Source of the DNA: Archangium violaceum
GTDB lineage: Bacteria > Myxococcota > Myxococcia > Myxococcales > Myxococcaceae
Direction: 5' to 3'
Length of the DNA stretch: 64,000 nucleotides
NCBI RefSeq assembly: GCF_016887565.1
Contig: NZ_CP069396.1
Span: 7,298,001-7,362,000 of the forward strand
In this document: piece after piece, positions 50,201-58,128 of the stretch
How the letters are laid out: each line of letters begins with the position of its first letter
Position numbering within the stretch: the first letter of the stretch is position 1
Notes under the pieces: generated by a model
The model's input: the letters and a program-made list of their open reading frames with translations, nothing else
Databases searched by the model: none
What the model was told of the DNA's origin: nothing
Position numbers and translations under genes: made by a program

Positions 50201-52522
50201 TTGACGCTCTCGTCGCCCCCAGATCCTCCTGTTTCTCCTCTGGGATCATCCACCTTCCCCACCGGCGAGCAGTACCCCGTCGGGATGGACGTCGGGCTGT
50301 ATGATCAGCTGCCCGAGGCGATTGGCATCTACACCCGGGACGGGAGGGTCGTGTACCTCAATCCCGCGGCGGAGCGGTTGCTCGGCAGACCCCTGAAGGA
50401 ACTGATCGGCCGGAGCTTCTGGGAGGAGTTTCCCGGCGCGGTCGACACCCCGTTCCACCAAGCCTTCCACCGGGTGGCCCGGACCGGGCAGAACGAACAG
50501 TTCGAGACCCATTACGCCTACGTCGATTGGGATCGCTGGTTCGCCCACCGCGTCTATGCGAACGGCGAGCTCGTCTACGGCGTCTCGTTCGACATCACCG
50601 ACACGAAGAAGGCCGACGAGACGCTCCGGCTGCACACCCGCATCCTCGAGAGCATGGCCGAAGGTGTCGGCCTCGTGGATGACCAGGGGATCCTCCTCTA
50701 TACCAACCCGGCGTGGGACCAGATGCTCGGGTACGCGCGCGGCGAGTCCCTCGGCACGCACCTGTCCATCGACACGGAGATGCGCGAGCACCTGAACGGC
50801 CAGGGCCATTGGGTGGGAGAGGTCCGCTACCTGCGCAAGGATGGGACCCCCCTCATGACCTGCGTCCGGACGACGACGCTGGAGCTCGGCGGCCGGCGCT
50901 ATTTCGTCTGTGTCCAGGAGGACATCACGGAGCGCAAGCGCGACGAGGCCCAACGGCGTCAGCTCTCGCGAGAGGTGGAGGCCGCGAGGGCCGAGACGGA
51001 AGCCGAGCGTCGCCGCCTCCGTCAGCTCTTCACCGAGGCGCCCGCCGGCATCGCCCTGCTCCAGGGCCCGGAGCACGTCTACGTCCTCTCCAATCCCTTC
51101 AACTCCGAGCTGATCGGCAACAGGCCGGTGCTGGGCAAGCCCGTCCGGGAGGCCCTCCCCAAGGCGGAAGAGCAGGGCTTCATCCGCGTCCTGGATCGCG
51201 TCTACACCACGGGCGAGACCTATGTCGCCAAGGAGGGATTGACGCTGCTTCCCCAGCCGGACGGCACCCTGCGGGCGTTGTATCTCAACCTCGTCGTCCA
51301 ACCGACGCACGACGCCACCGGGCAGATCGACGGCACCGCGGTCTTCATCTTCATCTTCGATGTGACGGACCAGGTGCTGGCGCACAAGAACCTGGAGGTG
51401 CTGGCGGAGGGGTTGCGCCACGGCGAGGAGCGGCTGCGCACCCTGGTGGAAGCCAGCTCCAGCATCCTCTGGTCGGTCGATGCGCGAGGAAGGGTCGTGG
51501 AGGACTCGCCCTCGTGGAGGGCCTACACGGGCCAGACGCGCGAGCAATGGCTCAGCCCCGGAGGCTGGTTGGAGGCGGTGCACCCCGAGGATCGCTCCAG
51601 GACGGCCGAGGTCTGGAATCGGGCCATCACCCAGAAGACGAACTACCAGGTCGAGTTCCGGCTCCACCACCACCCTGACGGCACCTGGCGCTACGTCCAG
51701 TCGCGGGCCGTCCTTCTACGCCATCCCGATGGCAGCCCCCGGGAGTGGTTCGGCGCCATCACCGACATCCACCACCGCAAGCAGGGCGAGCTCCAGCTCC
51801 AGCAATCCATCCGCATGCGCGACGAGTTCCTCTCCGTGGCCAGCCACGAGCTGCGCACGCCGTTGACCTCGCTCAACCTCCTGCTCCATACCCTCCAACG
51901 GGCGGCCAGCACCCAGCCCGACACGCCCTTCACCCAGCTCGTCCACCGCAACGTCGAGACCGGGCGCCGGCAGATCCAACGACTGGTGCGGCTGGTGGAG
52001 GATCTGCTCGACGTGTCCCGGATCGCCGAGGGCCGGCTCCAACCGAGGCTCGAGGAGGTGGATCTGGTGAGCATCACCCGGGAGGTGATGTCCCGGCTCG
52101 AGCCCCGGGCGGCGACGGCGGGCTGCACCCTGGAGCTGCACGCTCCGCGGCCGGTGGTGGGCCAGTGGGACCGGCTGCGCATGGAGCAGGTGCTGATGAA
52201 CCTCGTGGACAACGCGCTCAAGTACGGCCCTGGAAGGCCCGTCCGCGTGCGCGTCGAGACTCGCGAGAACAAGGCGGTGATCCGTGTGAGGGACGAGGGG
52301 CTCGGCATCCCGCCCGAACACCAGGCGCGCGTCTTCGAGCGCTTCGAGCGGGCCGTGTCGGAGCGTCACTACGGAGGACTGGGGCTCGGGCTCTACATCA
52401 GCCAGCAGATCGTCCGGGCCCATGGGGGCAGCATCCGCGTGGAGAGCACCCCCGGGGTCGAGACCACGTTCACGGTGGAGCTCCCGCTCACCCCCGAACC
52501 GGCTGGGATCCACCAGGAGTGA
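50201..52522 (+). CDS. Multi-PAS sensor histidine kinase
   Basis: TTG 50201 has a GAGGAG site about 8 nt upstream, with ATG 50285 as an alternative. The product has 773 residues: four PAS-like units (about 30-130, 145-250, 275-395, 410-530), no transmembrane helix, then HisKA with the phosphoacceptor His in VASHELRTPLTSL (about 560) and HATPase with the N box NLVDNALKYG, G1 DEGLGIPPEH, F box FERF and G2 GGLGLGLYIS. It is a soluble kinase. The signal and response regulator are not in the window. PAS3 has an IALLQGPEHVYVLSNPFN variant. Confidence 0.95.
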   Translation: MTLSSPPDPPVSPLGSSTFPTGEQYPVGMDVGLYDQLPEAIGIYTRDGRVVYLNPAAERLLGRPLKELIGRSFWEEFPGAVDTPFHQAFHRVARTGQNEQFETHYAYVDWDRWFAHRVYANGELVYGVSFDITDTKKADETLRLHTRILESMAEGVGLVDDQGILLYTNPAWDQMLGYARGESLGTHLSIDTEMREHLNGQGHWVGEVRYLRKDGTPLMTCVRTTTLELGGRRYFVCVQEDITERKRDEAQRRQLSREVEAARAETEAERRRLRQLFTEAPAGIALLQGPEHVYVLSNPFNSELIGNRPVLGKPVREALPKAEEQGFIRVLDRVYTTGETYVAKEGLTLLPQPDGTLRALYLNLVVQPTHDATGQIDGTAVFIFIFDVTDQVLAHKNLEVLAEGLRHGEERLRTLVEASSSILWSVDARGRVVEDSPSWRAYTGQTREQWLSPGGWLEAVHPEDRSRTAEVWNRAITQKTNYQVEFRLHHHPDGTWRYVQSRAVLLRHPDGSPREWFGAITDIHHRKQGELQLQQSIRMRDEFLSVASHELRTPLTSLNLLLHTLQRAASTQPDTPFTQLVHRNVETGRRQIQRLVRLVEDLLDVSRIAEGRLQPRLEEVDLVSITREVMSRLEPRAATAGCTLELHAPRPVVGQWDRLRMEQVLMNLVDNALKYGPGRPVRVRVETRENKAVIRVRDEGLGIPPEHQARVFERFERAVSERHYGGLGLGLYISQQIVRAHGGSIRVESTPGVETTFTVELPLTPEPAGIHQE

Positions 52523-52595
52523 AGCAACATTATCGTACACGCACGAGACCTGGGGGGTTCTGGTGCGGCACGGCTGGGGTAGAGTGCGAGCCCAG

Positions 52596-53576
52596 ATGAA
52601 CTCCCCTGCCCGAGCCGTCAGTCCCCTGCCCTCGCCCACGACCGCGCGAGCCACCCTGGAGCGCGTGGCCGCGAATCTCTCCCTGGCGGTGCAGGGCAAG
52701 GAGAAGGAGGTCCGCCTCGCCGTCACCTGTGTGGCCGCGGGCGGACACCTCCTGCTGGAGGACGTCCCCGGGGTGGGCAAGACGACGCTGGTGGAAGCCA
52801 TCGCACGCTCGTTCGCCCTCTCCTTCTCCCGCGTCCAGTTCACCGCGGACCTGATGCCCGCCGACATCCTCGGCGCCCAGGTCTTCCACGCCCAGAGCGC
52901 CACCTTCAACTTCCGGCCGGGCCCGATCTTCCGCCAGCTGGTGCTGGCCGACGAGCTCAACCGCGCCCCGCCGCGCACCCAGTCCGCGCTGCTGGAGGCC
53001 ATGGCCCAGGGCCAGGTGTCCCTCGACGGCGCCACCCACGTGCTGCCCCGCCCCTTCACCGTGGTGGCCACGCAGAACCCGGTGGACTTCTCCGGCACCT
53101 ATCCGCTGCCGGACTCGCAGCTGGACCGCTTCCTCATGCGCCTGTCGCTGGGCCACCCCTCGCCCGAGGTGGAGGCCCGTCTCCTCACCACGCGTGACGC
53201 CAGCTCGCCCATCGAGGCCATCCAGTCCGTCACCTCTCCCGAGGAGCTGGCGGATCTGCGCATGCAGGTGGCCGCGCAGCGCCTGGACGACACGGTGGCC
53301 GAGTACGTGGTGCGGCTGGCCCAGGCCACGCGCGCGCACGGAGACATCGAGCGCGGCGCCTCCACCCGCGCGGTGCTCGCGCTGGGAATGGCCGCCCGAG
53401 CACATGCCCTCTGGGAGGCACGGGACTTCGTGACGCCCGGGGACGTGCGGGCAGTGCTGGGGCCGTGTCTGGCCCACCGGCTCCTGCTGCGCAGCGCCAA
53501 CCAGGGCGCCTACACCCGTGACGAGGCGACGCACCTCCTCGAGGAGGTCTCCCGGAAGGTCCCGGCGCCCCGGTGA
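52596..53576 (+). CDS. MoxR-family AAA+ ATPase
   Basis: The 326-residue product starts at ATG 52596 (other starts upstream give unstructured extensions). Walker A is EDVPGVGKTTLVEAIARSF, with RVQFTADLMPADILGAQVF, Walker B LVLADELNRAPPRTQSALLE, sensor-1 VVATQNPVDFSGTYPLPDSQ and the LDRF motif. MoxR chaperones act with a von Willebrand or DUF58 partner to mature or activate a client. Here it overlaps the DUF58 gene by GTGA and the transglutaminase gene follows, the standard operon. Confidence 0.95.
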   Translation: MNSPARAVSPLPSPTTARATLERVAANLSLAVQGKEKEVRLAVTCVAAGGHLLLEDVPGVGKTTLVEAIARSFALSFSRVQFTADLMPADILGAQVFHAQSATFNFRPGPIFRQLVLADELNRAPPRTQSALLEAMAQGQVSLDGATHVLPRPFTVVATQNPVDFSGTYPLPDSQLDRFLMRLSLGHPSPEVEARLLTTRDASSPIEAIQSVTSPEELADLRMQVAAQRLDDTVAEYVVRLAQATRAHGDIERGASTRAVLALGMAARAHALWEARDFVTPGDVRAVLGPCLAHRLLLRSANQGAYTRDEATHLLEEVSRKVPAPR

Positions 53577-54535
53577 GCACCCCACCCCGCTCGTGGTGGC
53601 GCCGCCTGCGCGCCGCGCTCCGTCCGCCGCGCACCCTCAAGGTGACGCGCATGGGACGCACCTACCTCGTGGTGACGTTCGGCGTGGGCCTGGGCGCGCT
53701 CAACACCGGCAACAACCTCCTCTACCTGGTACTGGGGTTGTTGCTGAGCGTCATCATCCTCTCCGGCGTGCTGTCCGAGCGGTGCCTGAAGGATCTGTCG
53801 GTGCGGCGCCTGGGCACGGAGGGCGCCTTCGCGGGAGAGCCCTTCGCCTTCCGCTGGGGCATCACCCGGCGCCAGGGGCATGCCTTCGCCCTCACCCTGT
53901 CCGAGGTGGACTCGCCCCTCACCGGCGAGGGAGGCGTGGGGTACCTGCCCGCGGGCGCGGAGCACGTGGTGCGGGCGGATCTCACCGCGCCCCGGCGAGG
54001 CCCGGTGAAGCTGTCGGGCGTGCGCGTCACCACCACCTGGCCACTGGGTCTGTTCGCCAAGACGCGCGTCTTCGCGCTGGAGGGCACCCTGCTCGTGTAC
54101 CCGCGGCGTGGCTTCGCCTGCGAGGATCCGCTGGACGCGGCCGTGGGGCACGTGGGCGAGACCAACAACCCGCGCCGGCTGGACGGCACCGGGGACGTGG
54201 CGGGGCTGCGCGAGCTGGGTGAGCACGAGGACGCCCGGCGCGTGCACTGGATGAAGAGTGCCTCGGCGGGGAAGCTGCTCAAGGTGGAGCGCGAGCGCGA
54301 GGAGCGCCGCACCTTCATCCTCGACGTGAAGACGGGGCTGGAAGGTGACGTGCTGGAGCGGCGCTGCGAGGAGGTGGCGGCGCGGGCGCACCGGCTGCTC
54401 GAGGCCGGCCACGAGGTGGGGTTGGAGCTGCCGGGCACCCGGCTGCGTCCGGGAGCGGGCAGCGGACAGGAGCGGGGAATCCTCCGGGCGCTGGCCTGGC
54501 TGGGCTTCGAGGAGCAACGGGAGGAGGCGGCATGA
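53573..54535 (+). CDS. DUF58-family protein, MoxR partner
   Basis: The 320-residue product starts at GTG 53573 inside the MoxR gene end. Two hydrophobic segments near the N-terminus (LVVTFGVGLGALNTGNNLLY, VLGLLLSVIILSG) anchor it. The DUF58 signature is late: GDVAGLRELGEHEDARRVHW then MKSASAGKLLKVEREREERR. It overlaps the transglutaminase gene by ATGA. DUF58 proteins are partners of MoxR ATPases, and their client here is unknown. Confidence 0.9.
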   Translation: MSTPPRSWWRRLRAALRPPRTLKVTRMGRTYLVVTFGVGLGALNTGNNLLYLVLGLLLSVIILSGVLSERCLKDLSVRRLGTEGAFAGEPFAFRWGITRRQGHAFALTLSEVDSPLTGEGGVGYLPAGAEHVVRADLTAPRRGPVKLSGVRVTTTWPLGLFAKTRVFALEGTLLVYPRRGFACEDPLDAAVGHVGETNNPRRLDGTGDVAGLRELGEHEDARRVHWMKSASAGKLLKVEREREERRTFILDVKTGLEGDVLERRCEEVAARAHRLLEAGHEVGLELPGTRLRPGAGSGQERGILRALAWLGFEEQREEAA

Positions 54536-56565
54536 CACGGCCGAACCGGCTGCGGCTCATCCTGCGAGACCTGGGCACGGGCGCAGCCTTCGCCTCCATG
54601 GCCGTGTCCGGCCAGCTGCCCATCTGGGCCCTGGGGCTCTTCGTGGTGGCGCTGGGGGTGGCGCTGACGGGACGGCGCCCCTTCGCCCGCCTGCCGAAGC
54701 TGACGGCGATGCTGCTGGTGCCGCTGGCGGGCGCGCTCTACCTGGCGGTGGCCTCGGGACGGATGGACCTGGTGGTGGCGGCCTGCTCGTTCGCGGGCCT
54801 GGTCGCCGGCCAGCGGTTGCTGTCGGAGACGAGCACGGCCACGGACGGACAGGTGCTGCTGGCCGGACTGCTGATGGTGGCGGGCGGCGCGGCGCTCTCC
54901 GGCGAGCTGTTCTTCGCCGTGTGCCTCATGGCCTTCGCGGTGCTGGCGAGCCTCTCCCTGGGACTGGCGGTGGTGGAGGCGGCGGTGCCCGTGGGCGAGC
55001 CGGTGCCGGTGCGCGCGGTGATGCGCCCACTGGCGGTGGGCACCCTCTTCGCGCTGCTGGGCGCGGTGGCCTTCTTCATCCTCTTCCCGCGCCTGAACTG
55101 GAACGTGGGCGCGCGCCGGGCGTCGCCGGGACTGGGCACGGCCACCAGCGGATTTTCCGACACGGTTCGCCTGGGCGGCTCGGGGACCCTCAAGAGCAAC
55201 CCCCGCGTGGTGCTGCGCGCGACGCTGACGCCGGATCCACTCACCGAGCAGCTCGGCGCCTACTGGCTGGGCCGCACCTACGACACCTTCGACGGCCAGG
55301 AGTGGTCGACGATCGGCGCGCCCAAGAAGCGCGGCCGCACGCGCGTGACCCTGCGCCGGGGCGCCGAGACGCAGGTGTACCAGAAGGTCGAGCTGCTGCC
55401 GGCCTACGGCAGCCGCACGCTGATCGCCCTGGAGACGCCCTCGAAGCTGGGCAACGCCCTGGCGCACACGCCCACGGGCACCCGGCGCACCCTGCTGCAG
55501 GAGCTGGGCGGGGACGAGCTGCGCTTCGTGGAGGAGGGGCTGGGCTACTCCTACGAGGTGTACAGCGTGCCGCCGGGTACGGACACGGATCCGGGGAAGA
55601 TGGAGCAGCTGGAGCATGATCAGCTCCTGGCGCTGCCGGACAACCTGGATCCGCGCGTCACGGAGCTGGCCAGACAGGTGCTGGGTGACGAGAAGGACCC
55701 ACTGACGGCGGCCAACAAGCTGTCGAGCTGGTTGCAGCGGGAGTACGAGTACACGCTGGAGCTGGGCGGAGACGTGACGGATCCGCTGACGGAGTTCCTC
55801 TTCGTGCGCAAGGCGGGCCACTGCGAACACTTCGCCACGGCGCTCACGCTGCTGCTGCGCAGCCAGGGATTCCAGGCGCGGCTGGCCACGGGCTTCTTCG
55901 GCGGAGAGCGGATCGGAGACGAGTACATCCTGCGAGCCGGAGACGCCCATGCGTGGACGCACGTGCTGGTGCCCGGGCGGGGCTTCGTCACGGTGGACGC
56001 CACCCCTCCGGCGTTCCGGGCCAACCAGTCGCTGGAGCTGCTGGAGTCGCTCGTGTCCATCTACGAGGCCATCGAGTCGGCGTGGCGCACGTCCGTGGTC
56101 GACTACTCGTTCCGCGACCAGATGAACTTCGTGAGGGATCTGACGCGTCCGCCGGCGGGGTCGGGAGAGAAGAAGCGGCTCGATCTGCCTCCGCTGCGAG
56201 CCTGGGTGACGGCGGTGCTGGTGGGAGTGGCCGTGTACCAGGCGTGGAGATACCTGTCGCGGCGCAAGCCCCGGACGCGAGCGCTCGAGGCGACCCGCTT
56301 CGTGGACGCGGTGGAGAGGCAGCTCGCGACGGTGGGCGTGCGAGCGGGAGACGGCGAGACACTGGAGGACGTATCGGCGCGACTGACCCGGGAGGCGCAC
56401 CCGCTGGCGCCCACGGTGTCACCGCTCACGAGGCGCTACCTGGAAGCACGTTTCGGGCAGAGAGCGCTCGAGCCCGGCGAGTCCGCCCAATTGCTGAAGG
56501 GTCTGAAGCAAGCGATCGCGGCCCTACCGCCGAAAGAAAAACCGCGGGAAAAGGCCCAAGCCTGA
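54532..56565 (+). CDS. Transglutaminase-like membrane protein (TgpA-type)
   Basis: The 677-residue product has six or so N-terminal helices (about 15-200), then an extracytoplasmic transglutaminase-like domain: Cys in VRKAGHCEHFATALTLLLRS, His/Asp in DAHAWTHVLVPGRGFVTVDA. A further helix (VTAVLVGVAVYQAWRYLSRR) and a C-terminal cytoplasmic DUF4129-like region follow. The catalytic Cys-His-Asp set is intact. It ends the MoxR/DUF58 operon. The physiological substrate is unknown, though relatives are essential in Pseudomonas. Confidence 0.9.
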   Translation: MTRPNRLRLILRDLGTGAAFASMAVSGQLPIWALGLFVVALGVALTGRRPFARLPKLTAMLLVPLAGALYLAVASGRMDLVVAACSFAGLVAGQRLLSETSTATDGQVLLAGLLMVAGGAALSGELFFAVCLMAFAVLASLSLGLAVVEAAVPVGEPVPVRAVMRPLAVGTLFALLGAVAFFILFPRLNWNVGARRASPGLGTATSGFSDTVRLGGSGTLKSNPRVVLRATLTPDPLTEQLGAYWLGRTYDTFDGQEWSTIGAPKKRGRTRVTLRRGAETQVYQKVELLPAYGSRTLIALETPSKLGNALAHTPTGTRRTLLQELGGDELRFVEEGLGYSYEVYSVPPGTDTDPGKMEQLEHDQLLALPDNLDPRVTELARQVLGDEKDPLTAANKLSSWLQREYEYTLELGGDVTDPLTEFLFVRKAGHCEHFATALTLLLRSQGFQARLATGFFGGERIGDEYILRAGDAHAWTHVLVPGRGFVTVDATPPAFRANQSLELLESLVSIYEAIESAWRTSVVDYSFRDQMNFVRDLTRPPAGSGEKKRLDLPPLRAWVTAVLVGVAVYQAWRYLSRRKPRTRALEATRFVDAVERQLATVGVRAGDGETLEDVSARLTREAHPLAPTVSPLTRRYLEARFGQRALEPGESAQLLKGLKQAIAALPPKEKPREKAQA

Positions 56566-56586
56566 TCTCCCTCCCCCGCCTCCTCT

Positions 56587-56607
56587 CCCTCTCCCTCTGG
56601 GAGAGGG
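56587..56607. repeat. Dispersed intergenic hairpin repeat, copy 3
   Basis: CCCTCTCCC (56587-56595) pairs perfectly with GGGAGAGGG (56599-56607) around a TCT loop, followed by TCGGGGTGAGGG. It lies 22 bp after the transglutaminase gene and may act as its 3' end. Confidence 0.65.
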
Positions 56608-56962
56608 TCGGGGTGAGGGTATGAAATCCCCGGGCTCCCCCCGAGTCCCCGCACACATCCCACCAGGCCCCCGTTCCCCCGCCCGGTCTCCGAGTGGGCG
56701 GAACAGCGCGCCCGGCTGAGGATGCGCAGGCTCTTTATTACCGGTTGGGACGAAGGGGGAACGACCTCCCTTCGCATCCCGGTCCCGGCGGGAAAGCCGG
56801 GAACGAAGCCAGGAGGCCATTTGAGGACAGAGGAGCAATTTCAGCCTCAGTCGCCCGGTCCAGCCGATCCACCCCTGTAACTCCTACGGACTTTCCGTCC
56901 ACCGTTGTGCGGTCGCATCGGCCAAGTATGCGTTGCGACTGGTGAAATCCCGCGCGGAGCCC

Positions 56963-56978
56963 TGGCACACCCGTTGCT
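56963..56978 (+). promoter_or_regulatory. Sigma-54 (-24/-12) promoter
   Basis: TGGCACACCCGTTGCT fits the TGGCAC-R-N4-TTGC-W consensus without mismatch; GG and GC are 10 bp apart. It is 80 bp upstream of the sigma-factor start at 57058. An enhancer-binding activator would be required. Confidence 0.75.
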
Positions 56979-57057
56979 CTAGGCACCCTCCATCAAGTTG
57001 TCACGCGGACCCAAACCTCTTCTCACCGGCCCCCCCGGGGCCCTCTCGGGAGAAACC

Positions 57058-57948
57058 ATGCAGCTCTCTACTGAGCAGTCGTCCAACTCGGGCTCGCTCG
57101 CGATGTACCTCTCGGAGATCAACCAGTACGCGCTGCTCACGGTGGAGGAGGAGCAGGCCCTGGCGAGGCGCTTCATCAAGGGTGACCTGGCGGCGGGCCA
57201 CCGGCTGGTGACGAGCAACCTGCGCTTCGTGGTGAAGGTGGCATACGAGTACCGCTCGTACGGCATCAAGATGTCCGACCTGATCCAGGAGGGGAACATC
57301 GGCCTGATGAAGGCGGTGCAGAAGTTCGATCCGGACAAGGGCATCCGCCTCATCTCCTACGCGGTGTGGTGGATCCGCGCCTACATCCAGAACTACATCC
57401 TCAAGAGCTGGTCGCTGGTGAAGCTCGGGACGACGCAGGCGCAGCGCAAGCTGTTCTTCAGTCTGGCGCGGACGAGGCGGGAGCTGGAGAAGTTCGGCGC
57501 GGGCGACGGGGCGGTGGTGAACGTGGATGAGATCGCCAAGCGGCTGCACGTGAAGCCCGGCGAGGTGCGCGAGATGGAGCAGCGCATGGGCGGTCGCGAC
57601 CTGTCGCTGGACGCGCCGATGGGCGAGGACGGTGGCAACAGCCACGTGGACTTCGTGGTGAGCGCGAGCGCGCCGCAGGACGACGAGTTCGCGGACAAGG
57701 AAGAGGCGGGGTTGATCAACGCCCGGGTGCGCACGGCGTTGATGCGGCTGGATCCGCGCGAGCGCTTCATCATCGAGCAGCGCGTGATGAACGAGCGCCC
57801 GATGACGCTCAAGGAGCTGGGCGAGCACTTCGGCTTCTCGCGTGAGCGCGCGCGGCAGCTGGAGATCCGCGCCAAGGACAAGCTGAAGGCCGAGCTGGCC
57901 GCGCTGATGGCCGAGGTGGATCCGGACACCACCGCGTCCATGCAGTAG
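57058..57948 (+). CDS. RpoH-like sigma-70 family factor
   Basis: ATG 57058 has GGGAG upstream; 296 residues. It has region 2 ([60 protein letters not shown]) and the RpoH box-like [18 protein letters not shown]. Region 3 precedes region 4 ([20 protein letters not shown]). It resembles the Myxococcus RpoH/SigB/SigC group, used in heat shock and development. A perfect sigma-54 promoter match precedes it, suggesting a cascade. A terminator follows at 57996-58035. Confidence 0.92.
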   Translation: MQLSTEQSSNSGSLAMYLSEINQYALLTVEEEQALARRFIKGDLAAGHRLVTSNLRFVVKVAYEYRSYGIKMSDLIQEGNIGLMKAVQKFDPDKGIRLISYAVWWIRAYIQNYILKSWSLVKLGTTQAQRKLFFSLARTRRELEKFGAGDGAVVNVDEIAKRLHVKPGEVREMEQRMGGRDLSLDAPMGEDGGNSHVDFVVSASAPQDDEFADKEEAGLINARVRTALMRLDPRERFIIEQRVMNERPMTLKELGEHFGFSRERARQLEIRAKDKLKAELAALMAEVDPDTTASMQ

Positions 57949-57995
57949 GCCGGACAAGGGTTCTCCTGGGGAGAGGTATGGGGGAAGTACGGCGG

Positions 57996-58035
57996 GCGCC
58001 GCCACTCCGATGAGGGGTGGTGGCGCTTCGTCTTT
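57996..58035 (+). terminator. Rho-independent terminator of the sigma-factor gene
   Basis: A 13-bp stem (57996-58008 with 58014-58026, two G-U pairs) around a GATGA loop is followed by TTCGTCTTT. It lies 48 bp after the sigma-factor stop. Confidence 0.75.
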
Positions 58036-58128
58036 CCAGGGCCGTACACCGCGCGGCTGGAGCACCTCCACGGGCTGGCGGCGTCTGCTAGAAGGATCGC
58101 TTTCCCCGCAGTGAGGAGGAGCGCCCCC

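Larger units (their letters stand above)
56566..57057 (+). other. Long leader of the sigma-factor gene
   Basis: A 490-bp gap without a convincing gene. It holds a hairpin repeat at 56587-56607 and a sigma-54 promoter match at 56963-56978 (separate entries). A GGAC-N5-GTCC dyad (56888-56900) lies about 65 bp upstream of the promoter. Confidence 0.6.

Noticed and set aside
53722-56400. An 892-codon open frame on the minus strand
   Set aside because: It is antisense to the MoxR/DUF58/transglutaminase operon and is rich in Arg, His and Gln only.
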